Shown here in pieces: positions 16,798-25,724 of a stretch of DNA of 64,000 nt. The notes beneath the pieces are model-generated. The model made no database searches. It saw nothing but the letters and a program-made list of their open reading frames with translations, and was not told where the DNA came from. Made by a program: the position numbers and the translations under genes. Origin of the DNA: an uncultured Paracoccaceae bacterium (lineage in GTDB: Bacteria > Pseudomonadota > Alphaproteobacteria > Rhodobacterales > Rhodobacteraceae); contig OY288149.1 in NCBI GenBank assembly GCA_958439195.1, positions 62,001 to 126,000 on the forward strand, given 5' to 3'. How positions within the stretch are numbered: the first letter of the stretch is position 1; each line of letters starts with the position of its first letter.

Positions 16798-17748
16798 ATG
16801 AAGTTGAACGAAGCACATCTCATGCAGCTTGCCGCCGTGCTGGACGCAGGCAGTATCAGCGCCGGGGCGCAGGGGTTGGGCCTGACCCAGCCAGCCGTCA
16901 GCCGGTCGCTGGCCATGCTGGAGGCGCGGATCGGCGCACCCCTGTTTGTCAAAGGCAAGCGCCCCTTGCAGGCCACGGCGCTGGGCGCGCAACTGGCGGC
17001 GCACGGGCGCGCGATCCTGACAGCATCGCGGCGGGCGTCGGATACGGTGACCGGGTTCCTGACAGGGACCAAAGGATTGGTCCGTGTGGGGGGCGTGCCG
17101 TTCTTCATGGATGCGATGATCAGCCGGATGGTGGCCGATTTCCAGAACCTGGAGCCGGATGTGACGGTGCAGCAAAGCTATGGCAACCTGCCAGACCTGT
17201 CCTCGGCGCTTGAAAATGACCTGATCGACCTTGGCATCGTGCCGATGGGCGGGCTGGAGGCAGCACCTGGCTTTGAATTTACCGAAATCCTGCCGGGCCG
17301 GAACATTGTTGCCTGTCGCCCCGGCCATCCGCTGCTGCGCAAACGGCGGCTCCAGATATCGGACCTGACCGATTACCCCTGGGTGGCGCCCTTGCCGGGG
17401 TCGCCCCTGATGTCGGACCTGCACTCCATCCTGTTGGCAAATGGGATGTCGGATATCAACATCCGCTATTCCGGGGGTAGTTTGATGAGCGTGATCAACT
17501 ACATGGCCGAAACGAACGCATTGGCCGTGTTGCCCTTTTCGGTGGTCTTTGCACAGCGCAAGGAAAACCGGATCACGGTTCTGCCGCTTGACATCCCGCA
17601 GCCCAATCGCAGCCTTGGCATCCTGCGGCGGGCGTCATCCAACCGTTCGCAGGCTGCGGATCGGCTGGCCAGCTATATCGGCACCGCGTTTGATGAATTG
17701 AAGCACCTCATCAAGCGGCACGAAAATGCAGTGGTGTGGGGGCGCTGA
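16798..17748 (+). CDS. LysR-family transcriptional regulator of the aromatic operon
   Basis: A 316-residue LysR protein. The winged helix-turn-helix occupies residues 1-60 (LAAVLDAGSISAGAQGLGLTQPAVSRSLAMLEARIG), and the C-terminal effector domain starts near residue 90 with VRVGGVPFFMDAMI. It is transcribed divergently from the 13-gene catabolic operon, 91 bases away, the classic arrangement for a pathway-specific activator sensing an intermediate. Its stop lies five bases from the end of the convergent rhaA gene, so no terminator fits between them. Confidence 0.88.
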   Translation: MKLNEAHLMQLAAVLDAGSISAGAQGLGLTQPAVSRSLAMLEARIGAPLFVKGKRPLQATALGAQLAAHGRAILTASRRASDTVTGFLTGTKGLVRVGGVPFFMDAMISRMVADFQNLEPDVTVQQSYGNLPDLSSALENDLIDLGIVPMGGLEAAPGFEFTEILPGRNIVACRPGHPLLRKRRLQISDLTDYPWVAPLPGSPLMSDLHSILLANGMSDINIRYSGGSLMSVINYMAETNALAVLPFSVVFAQRKENRITVLPLDIPQPNRSLGILRRASSNRSQAADRLASYIGTAFDELKHLIKRHENAVVWGR

Positions 17749-17753
17749 CGCCC

Positions 17754-18998
17754 CTAGTCGCGGCTGGTGACGCTGTTTTGATAGCGGTTCAGGCTGTTGA
17801 TCAGGGCCGCACCGTTTGGCACATCCTTGCGGGCGCAGAACTCTGCCCAGACCGCGGCAAAGGGCAGGTCTTTCAACTCTTCCGTCCACAGAAGGCGGGC
17901 GGTGAAATCCAGACCCTCTTCTACCGCCTTCAGCCGTGCCTGCGGCAGCAGCAATGCCCTGAGCAGCGCCTTTTGCATGTTGCGCGTCCCGATCACCCAG
18001 GCGGCGGTGCGGCTGATCGTGGCGTCAAAGAAATCCAGCCCGATCCGTGTGCGATCCAGCAGCCCAGCAAAGACCAATTCTTGCGCCATCGCCAGCAGAT
18101 CATCGTTCAACAACACCACATGGTCGCTGTCCCAACGCATCGGGCGTGAGACGTGCAACAGGATGTCATGGATCGACAGCGCGACCGATGACAGCTTGTC
18201 CGCCACGCTTTCGGTTGGATGGAAATGCCCCATGTCCAGGCACAGGGCGATGCCTTTGCGCGCGGCATAGCCCAGGTAGAATTCGTGGCTGCCAACGGTG
18301 CATGCCTCGACCCCGATGCCGAACAGCTTCGACTCAACCGCATCCAGCATGGATGCAGGGTCATGCGCGGGGGCCAGCATCGCATCCAGCGATGACCAAA
18401 GCCGCTGCCGCGCTGCCATCCGGTCAACAGGAATGTCCTTGTATCCATCAGGCACCCAGATGTTGTTCACACACGGGCTTCCCAGTTCTGTGCCGATCCG
18501 CGCGGCAATGTCGCGCGACCGACGGCCATGTTCGATCCAGAAATCACGGATGCCCGCATCGGGGTGCGACAAGGTCAGGTTGTCATCGGCTTTCGCATGG
18601 CCAAAGAAGGTTGGGTTGAAATCAAGGCCAAGGCCCGTGTCCCTTGCCCAGTCCACCCAAGGGGTGAAATGGTGATATTCGATCTGGTCACGATCCGGGG
18701 TTTCGGATGTATCCAGATAGCACGCATGCAGGTTAAGCCGGTGCTGGCCGGGAATATTGGCAAAGGCAAAATCCAGATCGGCGCGCAGTTCATCGGGTGT
18801 GCGGGCGCGGCCGGGATGGTTGCCGGTCGCTTGTATTCCGCCCCCCGAGCTTCCGGATCTGCGCTCAAACCCGCCCACATCATCGCCCTGCCAGCAGTGG
18901 ACGGAAATGGCGATGCCCGACAAGGCGGCCAATGCGGCTTCGGTGTTGACGCCCCATTCGGCAAACGCCTCTTGCGCCAGATCATAGGTTGCGGTCAT
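17754..18998 (-). CDS. rhaA: L-rhamnose isomerase
   Basis: About 414 residues, close to E. coli RhaA (419). Strongly matching stretches are ISVHCWQGDDVGGFE near residue 30, GGIQATGNHPG near 55, LDFNPTFFGH near 124, NIWVPDGYKDIPVDR near 178, and the metal-site region HFHPTESVADK plus HVSRPMRWDSDHVV (about residues 265-310). It converts L-rhamnose to L-rhamnulose in the cytoplasm. The ATG at 18998 is chosen because it matches the family N-terminus and leaves 25 bases after the rhaD stop. An upstream in-frame start at 19055 would overlap rhaD. In rhizobial nomenclature this position is called rhaI. Confidence 0.95.
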   Translation of the reverse strand: MTATYDLAQEAFAEWGVNTEAALAALSGIAISVHCWQGDDVGGFERRSGSSGGGIQATGNHPGRARTPDELRADLDFAFANIPGQHRLNLHACYLDTSETPDRDQIEYHHFTPWVDWARDTGLGLDFNPTFFGHAKADDNLTLSHPDAGIRDFWIEHGRRSRDIAARIGTELGSPCVNNIWVPDGYKDIPVDRMAARQRLWSSLDAMLAPAHDPASMLDAVESKLFGIGVEACTVGSHEFYLGYAARKGIALCLDMGHFHPTESVADKLSSVALSIHDILLHVSRPMRWDSDHVVLLNDDLLAMAQELVFAGLLDRTRIGLDFFDATISRTAAWVIGTRNMQKALLRALLLPQARLKAVEEGLDFTARLLWTEELKDLPFAAVWAEFCARKDVPNGAALINSLNRYQNSVTSRD

Positions 18999-19023
18999 CG
19001 CGGTTCCCCCCGGAATGCGGCCT

Positions 19024-21120
19024 TCAGCGGGTGAAGGCTTCCTTGTTGCCGGCATCGACGTTCAGGATGTTGCCAGTGGATTTTGCCGAAAGGTCCGAGG
19101 CAAAGAAATACACACCTTCGGCGATGTCTTCGGGCAGGACCGCACGCTTCAGCAAGGAACGCTGGCGATACATCTCCTCCAGACCTTCCTTGTCGGTCTT
19201 GTGGGTCGCGGCGCGCTGATCCAGCCATTCGCCCGACCATATCTTTGACCCGCGCAGCACTGCATCGGGATTGACCACATTCACACGGATGCCCGCCTCT
19301 GCCCCTTCCAGCGCAAGGCAGCGGGCAAGATGAATCTCGGCGGCCTTAGCGGTGCAATAGGCGCTGGCGTTGGGGCTTGCCGCAAGACCGTTCTTCGAGG
19401 CGACGAAGATCACCGCCCCACCGATGCCCTGTGCGCGCATGAGGCGGAAGGCGTCACGGCTGACCAGAAAATAGCCGGTGGACAGGATATCCATATTGCG
19501 GTTCCAAAGCGCGAGTGTCGTCTCTTCCACCGGGGCGGAAGAGGCGATGCCGGCGTTGGAGACCAGAATATCCATACCGCCGAATTCCACCGCAATCTCG
19601 GCATGGGCGCGGGCGACGGCGTCTTCGCGCGTCACATCCATCACCACATGGCGCACTACATCGCGGCCATGCCGCTTGGCCAGGGCATCGGCTGTCGCCG
19701 TTAGCGCCGCTTCGTCGATATCGGCCAGCATGACGCATGCGCCGTCCGCAAGCAGCCGTTCCGCCGTGGCCGATCCGATCCCGCCCGCGCCGCCCGTGAC
19801 CAGCGCCACACGGCCCGCCAATGCCTTTGGCTTTGGCATCCGTTGCAGCTTTGCCTCTTCCAGAAGCCAATATTCTATGTCGAACGCCTCTTGCTCTGGC
19901 AGGCCCTGATAGGTGGACACACTGCTTGCCCCCCGCATCACGTTGATCGCGTTGATGTAGAATTCGCCCGAGATTCGCGCGGTAGCCTTGTCCAGCGCAA
20001 AGGTGAACATGCCCACGCCCGGCACCAGATAAACCACAGCATTCGGATCACGCAGGACAGGGCTGTCGGGGTGTTTGCAGCGGTCATAATAGGCGGCGTA
20101 ATCGGCGCGGTAGGCGGCAATGGCAGGTGCAAGAGAGGTAAGTGTTGCGTCAACATCCGGCTTGGCCGGGTCGAAATTTACCACCAGTGGCGCGATCTTG
20201 GTGCGCAGGAAATGGTCGGGGCAGGATGTGCCCATCGGCGCAAGCGTGCCCAGCATGGCAGACCCCACGAATTCCAGAACGGCCGCGCTGTCATCGAAAT
20301 GGCCCACCTTGTGCCGATCTTTCGAGATCAGGCCGCGAATGGCGGGCATCAGCCGCGCGGCGATGGCGCGGCGTTCTTCGGGTGGCAGGGTGGGGCGGGC
20401 GGGGCCGCCAAAGGCTGGTTTGCCCGCTGTCTGCGTGGTCAGCCAATCGGCGGCAGTGTTGATGACATCCAGTGTCGTCAAATAACAGTCGCGCGCGTCA
20501 TCCGCCCACGTGAACAGCCCGTGGCTTTCCAGCACACAGCCCCGTGCCTGCGGGTTTTCCCGCGCAAACTTCTCCAGCCACAGGCCCAATTCAAAACCGG
20601 GGCGTTTCCACGGCAGCCAGCCGATGCTGTCCCCAAAAATCTGCGCCGTCAGTTCGCGTGAGTTGACCGAAGCGGCAATGGCGATGATCGCATCGGAATG
20701 CACATGATCGACATGGGCGCGCGGCACATAGGCATGCAGCGGCGTGTCGATGCTGGCGGCGCGGGGGTTCAGGTTGAAGGTGCAATGGGGCAGGTAGCCC
20801 ACCATTTCATCTTCATGCGCGAGGCCACGATACAGGCCCTTCAGTGCTTGTAACTTGTCCATGTAAAGGGTGGAAAACCCGTCCATTTTCATGGATCCGA
20901 TATCGCCGCCCGACCCCTTTACCCACAACACCTGCACCATCTGGCCGGTCAGCGGATCGCGCTGCATCACCTTGGCACTTGTATTGCCGCCGCCGAAATT
21001 CGTGACCCGCTTGTCCGAGCCAAGGAGGTTGGACCGATAAAGCAGCTTTTCCGGTTCGGACATGCTGCTGGCGCGGGCGTCATCCCACAGGTTTTCCAGC
21101 CGATCGCCGGTTCTGGTCAT
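19024..21120 (-). CDS. rhaD: bifunctional rhamnulose-1-phosphate aldolase / short-chain dehydrogenase
   Basis: A 698-residue fusion. The N-terminal part (about 1-410) is a class II aldolase/adducin-like domain with the metal His pair in YVPRAHVDHVHSDA. The C-terminal part (about 430-698) is a short-chain dehydrogenase with GGAGGIGSAT, the Asn of NAGIASSAP and the YCTAK catalytic motif. It splits rhamnulose-1-phosphate into dihydroxyacetone phosphate and L-lactaldehyde, and the second domain probably oxidises the lactaldehyde. The ATG at 21120 follows GAGGGAGGAG, so the longer open frame to 21174 is not used. It is the first gene of the reverse rhaD-rhaA pair. Confidence 0.93.
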   Translation of the reverse strand: MTRTGDRLENLWDDARASSMSEPEKLLYRSNLLGSDKRVTNFGGGNTSAKVMQRDPLTGQMVQVLWVKGSGGDIGSMKMDGFSTLYMDKLQALKGLYRGLAHEDEMVGYLPHCTFNLNPRAASIDTPLHAYVPRAHVDHVHSDAIIAIAASVNSRELTAQIFGDSIGWLPWKRPGFELGLWLEKFARENPQARGCVLESHGLFTWADDARDCYLTTLDVINTAADWLTTQTAGKPAFGGPARPTLPPEERRAIAARLMPAIRGLISKDRHKVGHFDDSAAVLEFVGSAMLGTLAPMGTSCPDHFLRTKIAPLVVNFDPAKPDVDATLTSLAPAIAAYRADYAAYYDRCKHPDSPVLRDPNAVVYLVPGVGMFTFALDKATARISGEFYINAINVMRGASSVSTYQGLPEQEAFDIEYWLLEEAKLQRMPKPKALAGRVALVTGGAGGIGSATAERLLADGACVMLADIDEAALTATADALAKRHGRDVVRHVVMDVTREDAVARAHAEIAVEFGGMDILVSNAGIASSAPVEETTLALWNRNMDILSTGYFLVSRDAFRLMRAQGIGGAVIFVASKNGLAASPNASAYCTAKAAEIHLARCLALEGAEAGIRVNVVNPDAVLRGSKIWSGEWLDQRAATHKTDKEGLEEMYRQRSLLKRAVLPEDIAEGVYFFASDLSAKSTGNILNVDAGNKEAFTR

Positions 21121-21283
21121 TCGCTCCTCCCTCGTTCCTTGTGGCAAATGTGCCGATGGCGGGGGATAAGTCAATCACAAACAATCAAGTTCAATCATGC
21201 TGCGCCGCAGAAAGATATTATGTGACTGAAAATGATTGACAGTGAGCGATTCAGGTGAAAACTGTCAGCCGTGGGAGGGTGCG
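21121..21283. promoter_or_regulatory. rhaD/rhaR divergent regulatory region with CAATCA repeats
   Basis: The hexamer CAATCA occurs at 21172-21177, 21182-21187 and 21192-21197, exactly one helical turn apart. Its inverted form TGATTG occurs at 21233-21238. DeoR-family regulators often bind short direct repeats, so this is the probable RhaR operator controlling both rhaDA and rhaRSTPQUK. Promoter hexamers are not clear enough to mark. Confidence 0.7.
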
Positions 21284-22096
21284 ATGCACGAAAGCGAACG
21301 GCACAGGATCATTCTGTCGGCAATCGAGGGGCGGCCCGTCGTGACGGTGGTCGATCTGGTGACGTTGACCGGGGCATCCGAGGCGACGATCCGCCGTGAC
21401 ATTGCTGCGCTGCATGTCCAGAAACGCCTGCGCCGGGTGCGGGGCGGGGCGGAATCCATCGCGCCGCCAAGTTTCGTGGGCATCAACGCGCGGCCCTTTA
21501 GCGTGAACGAAGGCATCCGTCTTGCCGAAAAGCGCGCCATCGCGAGGGCGGCGGTGGAATTGTGCAGCGATGGCGAGGCGATCATCATCAACGGTGGTAC
21601 GACCACCTTTCAGATGGTCCATCCCCTGAGCGCGAAACGCTGTCAGGTGTTTACCAACAGCTTTCCGATTGCCGATCATCTTTTGAAGCATTCGCGCAAT
21701 ACCGTTTTGCTGCCCGCCGGGGCGATCTACCGTGAACAGAACATCATTCTGTCACCATTCGATGAAGACGGCAGTCGCCATTTCTATGCCACGCGAATGT
21801 TCATGGGGTGCCGGGGTTTGGGTCCGTTGGGCCTGATGGAAGGCGACCCCCTGCTGGTGCAGGCGGAACAGAAACTGATCGGTCAGGCAGATGAACTGGT
21901 GGTGCTGGCCGACAGCACGAAATTCGCGGCGCGGTCCAGCCTTTTGCTGTGCCCACTGAAACGAATTCACACGGTCATTACCGATGAAGGCATCACCGAC
22001 CGCGATGCTGCCATGCTGGAGGCGGCCGAGGTCAGGCTGATCGTGGCGCGCGTTGGTGCCGCAGACAAGACGGAGGACCGCACAGGCGAGGCTTGA
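21284..22096 (+). CDS. rhaR: DeoR-family regulator of rhamnose catabolism
   Basis: A 270-residue DeoR protein. The N-terminal winged helix contains VTVVDLVTLTGASEATIRRDIAALHVQKRLRRVRGGAE (about residues 18-55), and the C-terminal phosphosugar-sensor domain includes IINGGTTTFQMVHPL near residue 105 and ADSTKF near residue 220. The ATG at 21284 follows GGGAGGGTGCG; an upstream start at 21236 would run into the operator repeats. Being the first gene before the transporter genes, it matches the rhizobial rhaR position. It probably represses until a rhamnose-derived sugar phosphate binds. Confidence 0.9.
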   Translation: MHESERHRIILSAIEGRPVVTVVDLVTLTGASEATIRRDIAALHVQKRLRRVRGGAESIAPPSFVGINARPFSVNEGIRLAEKRAIARAAVELCSDGEAIIINGGTTTFQMVHPLSAKRCQVFTNSFPIADHLLKHSRNTVLLPAGAIYREQNIILSPFDEDGSRHFYATRMFMGCRGLGPLGLMEGDPLLVQAEQKLIGQADELVVLADSTKFAARSSLLLCPLKRIHTVITDEGITDRDAAMLEAAEVRLIVARVGAADKTEDRTGEA

Positions 22097-22129
22097 TGCG
22101 GGAAAGAAGCGGCTCATAGGGAGGAAAAC

Positions 22130-23122
22130 ATGAGCATCTGGAAAAAGGCACTGGCCACGGCGGCGGTTGCAACCACGCTGATGGCGCAATCCGCGGCGGC
22201 GCAGGATGTGAAGATTGCCATCGTCGTCAAGGCGTTGGGCATCGGTTTCTTCGAGGCCGCGGCCAAAGGCGCGGAAGAGGCGGCAGCGGAACTGGGGGAT
22301 GTGGAAATCATCTACACCGGACCGACCGACACCACCGCCGAAGGCCAGATCGAGGTGATCAACAGCCTGATCGCGCAGGGCGTGAACGCCATCGCCGTAT
22401 CCGCCAATGACAAGGATGCACTGGTGCCGACGCTGCAAAAGGCGATGGAACGGGGGATCACGGTGATTTCGTGGGATTCTGGTGTGGCGCCCGAAGGCCG
22501 GATGATGCATCTGAACCCGTCTTCCAACGCGCTGATCGGCAACACGATCATCAAGCTGGCCGCCGACAACCTGCCAGAGGGCGGCGATGTGGCGATCCTG
22601 TCGGCATCGGCCACGGCGACCAACCAGAACATCTGGATCGAAGAGGCCAAGAAGGTGCTGCCGAACTATCCGGGCATCAATCTGGTGGCCACTGTCTATG
22701 GCGACGACCTGGCCGACAAATCCTATCGTGAAGCGCAGGGGTTGATGGCGACCTATCCGAACCTGAAGGCCATCATCGCGCCGACGACCGTGGGCATCCT
22801 TGCCGCGTCGCAGGCCGTAACCGATGCTGGCAAAATCGGTGAGATCAACGTGACGGGCCTTGGCCTGCCGTCGGAAATGGCCGGGGCTGTGGCATCGGGC
22901 GCGACCAAATCCTTTGCGATCTGGAACCCGATCGACCTGGGCTATGCGGCAACGATGATCAGCTACAATCTGGTGAAGGGCAACGCCACGGCCGAACCAG
23001 GGGCCGCCATCGGCATGGGTCGCATGGGCACTGCAACGCTCGATGACGCGAACGAGGCCGCGATGTCGGACCCGTTCACCTATGACGCGTCTAATATTGA
23101 CGCCTTCAAGTCGATCTTCTGA
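22130..23122 (+). CDS. rhaS: rhamnose ABC transporter substrate-binding protein
   Basis: A 330-residue periplasmic sugar-binding protein with a Sec signal peptide (cleavage near AAAQDVK, residue 24). The type I sugar-binding fold shows KIAIVVKALGIGFFEAAAKGAEEAA, NDKDALVPTLQKAMERGITVISWDS and the QGLMATYPNLKAIIAPTT motif. It follows GGGAGG at good spacing. It captures L-rhamnose for RhaTPQ. Gene order rhaR-rhaS-rhaT-rhaP-rhaQ-rhaU-rhaK is the same as the rhizobial rhamnose operon. Confidence 0.93.
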   Translation: MSIWKKALATAAVATTLMAQSAAAQDVKIAIVVKALGIGFFEAAAKGAEEAAAELGDVEIIYTGPTDTTAEGQIEVINSLIAQGVNAIAVSANDKDALVPTLQKAMERGITVISWDSGVAPEGRMMHLNPSSNALIGNTIIKLAADNLPEGGDVAILSASATATNQNIWIEEAKKVLPNYPGINLVATVYGDDLADKSYREAQGLMATYPNLKAIIAPTTVGILAASQAVTDAGKIGEINVTGLGLPSEMAGAVASGATKSFAIWNPIDLGYAATMISYNLVKGNATAEPGAAIGMGRMGTATLDDANEAAMSDPFTYDASNIDAFKSIF

Positions 23123-23185
23123 TCGGCAACAGCCTTGGGCGGTCGCTCCCCCGCCCAAGGCCCATTTTCCCCAAGTGAGAACCCG

Positions 23186-24682
23186 ATGGAACCCGTCCTG
23201 CGCCTGCGCGGCATTTCCAAGTCATTTCCGGGCGTCAAGGCGCTGTCAGGGGTGCAGCTTGACCTGTATCCGGGCCAAGTGACCGCTTTGATTGGTGAAA
23301 ATGGCGCCGGCAAGTCGACCATCGTCAAGGTGCTGACGGGCATCTATCAACCCGAGGAAGGCACCATCAGAATTGACGGCCGTGAAATTCGTCTGGATGG
23401 GGCCGATGCGGCGGCACAGGCAGGGGTAACGGCGATCCATCAGGAAACCGTGCTGTTTGACGAGTTGTCCGTGGCGGAAAACATCTGGCTGGGCCACGCG
23501 CCGCGCACCAGATGGGGCCTGATCGACCGCCAGGCGATGCGCGCCGGGGCGGCACGCCTGCTGGCCGGGATCGGCGCAAAGCTGGACCCGGATCAGCGAC
23601 TGGGCGATCTGGGCATCGCCTCGCGCCACATGGTTGCCATCGCGCGGGCCTTGTCGGTCGAGGCGCGGGTGGTAATCCTGGATGAACCCACAGCCGCGCT
23701 GAGCCACAAGGAAATTCACGAGCTTTATGATCTGATCGAAACGCTGAAGGCTCAGGGAAAGGCGATCCTGTTCATCAGCCACAAGTTCGACGAAATCTTT
23801 CGCATCGCCGACCGCTATACTGTGTTCCGCGACGGGCAGTTCGTGGGCGAAGGCCAGATGGCCGATGTGACCGAAGGGCAGTTGGTGCAACTGATGGTGG
23901 GCCGGTCGGTCGACCAGATTTTTCCCATGCGGGATCACAATATCGGGTCACCCGTCCTGACCGTATCCGGCTATTGCCACCCGACAGAGTTCACCGATAT
24001 CGGCTTTACCCTGCATCGCGGTGAAATCCTTGGGTTTTATGGGCTGGTTGGGGCTGGCCGTTCTGAGGTGATGCAAGCCCTTTTCGGCATCACCGCGCCA
24101 TCCAAAGGCGCCTGCCGTATCGATGATCAGGTGCGGGTGATCCGGTCCACGTCCGAGGCGATTGCCGCGGGTATCGTCTATGTGCCTGAAGATCGCGGTC
24201 GGCAAGGCGCGGTAAAGGGGCTGCCGATCTTTCAGAACGTGACCCTACCGTCGCTTGGCGCGGTCAGCCGGGCAGGGTTTCTGCGACTGGCCGAAGAACT
24301 GTCCCTGGCGCGGGACTATACCCAACGGCTGGATCTGCGGGCGGCGGCGCTGGATCAGGATGTGGGGCTGCTTTCGGGTGGCAACCAGCAAAAAGTGGTC
24401 ATTGCCAAGTGGCTGGCCACAAAGCCACGGGTGATCATTCTGGACGAACCGACCAAGGGCATCGACATCGGGTCAAAGGCGGCCGTCCATGCCTTCATGG
24501 CGGAATTGGCGGCGCAGGGGTTGGCGATCATCATGGTGTCGTCGGAAATCCCCGAGGTGTTGGGCATGTCGGACCGGGTGATCGTGATGCGGGAGGGCCG
24601 GATCGTGGATGAGGTGGCGGGGGATCGGATGACGCCAGAGGTGTTGGTGCGCGCGGCGGCGGGATTGGCGGTGGCGGCATGA
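23186..24682 (+). CDS. rhaT: rhamnose ABC transporter ATPase (two ABC domains)
   Basis: A 498-residue sugar-type ATPase with two nucleotide-binding domains. The first has Walker A GENGAGKST (about residue 35) and Walker B VVILDEPTAALS. The second has the degenerate GLVGAGRSE P-loop (about residue 285), signature LSGGNQQKVVIAKWL and Walker B VIILDEPTKGID. This is the RbsA/RhaT layout. The ATG at 23186 matches the family N-terminus (MEPVLRLRGISKSFPGV). A longer frame from 23135 lacks homology in its first 17 residues. Confidence 0.93.
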   Translation: MEPVLRLRGISKSFPGVKALSGVQLDLYPGQVTALIGENGAGKSTIVKVLTGIYQPEEGTIRIDGREIRLDGADAAAQAGVTAIHQETVLFDELSVAENIWLGHAPRTRWGLIDRQAMRAGAARLLAGIGAKLDPDQRLGDLGIASRHMVAIARALSVEARVVILDEPTAALSHKEIHELYDLIETLKAQGKAILFISHKFDEIFRIADRYTVFRDGQFVGEGQMADVTEGQLVQLMVGRSVDQIFPMRDHNIGSPVLTVSGYCHPTEFTDIGFTLHRGEILGFYGLVGAGRSEVMQALFGITAPSKGACRIDDQVRVIRSTSEAIAAGIVYVPEDRGRQGAVKGLPIFQNVTLPSLGAVSRAGFLRLAEELSLARDYTQRLDLRAAALDQDVGLLSGGNQQKVVIAKWLATKPRVIILDEPTKGIDIGSKAAVHAFMAELAAQGLAIIMVSSEIPEVLGMSDRVIVMREGRIVDEVAGDRMTPEVLVRAAAGLAVAA

Positions 24683-24694
24683 CCGGGCGCAACC

Positions 24695-24737
24695 AAAATT
24701 CTTCGAAGAATTTTGCAAATTTGTTCGAACAAATTTG
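24695..24737. repeat. two adjacent perfect palindromes between rhaT and rhaP
   Basis: The first is AAAATTCTTCGAAGAATTTT (24695-24714). The second is a 22-base palindrome at 24716-24737 centred on TTCGAA with the arm CAAATTTGTTC. Both are perfect and share the TTCGAA centre. They fill most of the 76-base gap between rhaT and rhaP, the only long gap in the otherwise overlapping or tightly spaced transporter genes. Neither is followed by a T-run, so a simple terminator is unlikely. RNA processing or stabilisation is possible. Confidence 0.75.
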
Positions 24738-24758
24738 GATCGGACGGAGGCCAGTGCG

Positions 24759-25724
24759 ATGAGCGTCCTGAAAAGCCGCGAGGCCTTGCTGGCCTTGGCG
24801 ATCCTTGTCGCTATCGGCATCATTGCCATGCGTTTCCCGGCCTTTGTCGCGCCCGGCAATCTGGCCAATGTCTTTAACGACACCGCGCCCCTGATGCTGC
24901 TGGCCATCGGGCAGATGATCGTGATCCTGACCAAATGCATCGATCTGAGCGTTGCCGCAAACCTTGCGCTGACGGGGATGGTGGCGGCGTTGATGAACGG
25001 CGCGGGGATGCCGTTGCCCCTGATCCTTTGTGCCGTCATCCTGTTGGGTGCGGCACTGGGGGCGGTGAACGGGGTGCTGGTCTGGAAGCTGGGCATCCCA
25101 TCCATTGTGGTGACCTTGGGGACTATGACGATCTATCGCGGCACAATTTTCCTGATGACAGCAGGCAAATGGGTCAACGCGCATGAGATGACGGATGGGT
25201 TCAAGGCGCTGCCCCGGTTGGTGATCCTTGGCCTGCCGGTGATGAGCTGGATTGCGATCGCTGCTGTGCTGATCTTTGCTGTTGTGCTGACCCGCACGGC
25301 GCTGGGTCGGGCATTTTATGCCGTGGGCGGCAATGCCCATGCCGCGGTTTATGCCGGGATTGATGTGGGGCGGACGCAGTTCTGGGCTTTTGTGATGTCC
25401 GGCGCTCTGGCAGGGTTTACCGGATATTTGTGGGTTGCGCGCTATGCGGTGGCCTATGTGGATGTGGCGGGCGGGTTTGAACTGGATGTGGTGGCGGCCT
25501 GCGTGATTGGCGGCATAGCCATTGCGGGCGGCGCAGGCAGCATCTGGGGCGCGATGCTGGGGGCGCTGTTTCTGGGGGTGATCAAGAACGCGCTTCCGGT
25601 GGTGGGCATTTCGCCCTTTTGGCAGATGGCGATTTCCGGGACGGCGATCATCCTTGCCGTGGCCTTCAACGCGGCGCAATCACGGCCCAAGGGGCGGTTG
25701 ATCCTGCGGGAGGCCGCACAATGA
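24759..25724 (+). CDS. rhaP: rhamnose ABC transporter permease
   Basis: A 321-residue permease of the RbsC type with about nine hydrophobic segments. Features include GQMIVILTKCIDLSVAANLAL near residue 50 and YAVGGNAHAAVYAGIDVGR near residue 190. The ATG at 24759 has GGAGG eight bases upstream; the TTG at 24735 lies inside a palindrome and is unlikely. It forms a heterodimeric channel with RhaQ, whose start codon overlaps this stop codon in ATGA. Confidence 0.92.
   Translation: MSVLKSREALLALAILVAIGIIAMRFPAFVAPGNLANVFNDTAPLMLLAIGQMIVILTKCIDLSVAANLALTGMVAALMNGAGMPLPLILCAVILLGAALGAVNGVLVWKLGIPSIVVTLGTMTIYRGTIFLMTAGKWVNAHEMTDGFKALPRLVILGLPVMSWIAIAAVLIFAVVLTRTALGRAFYAVGGNAHAAVYAGIDVGRTQFWAFVMSGALAGFTGYLWVARYAVAYVDVAGGFELDVVAACVIGGIAIAGGAGSIWGAMLGALFLGVIKNALPVVGISPFWQMAISGTAIILAVAFNAAQSRPKGRLILREAAQ

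Noticed and set aside
21172..21238. Start of a CRISPR-like repeat array
   Set aside because: Only six-base units with four-base spacers in a divergent promoter region; this is an operator pattern and no cas genes are present.
24695..24737. Rho-independent terminators inside the rhamnose operon
   Set aside because: The stems are perfect, but no T-run follows and the operon continues with a good ribosome-binding site for rhaP.
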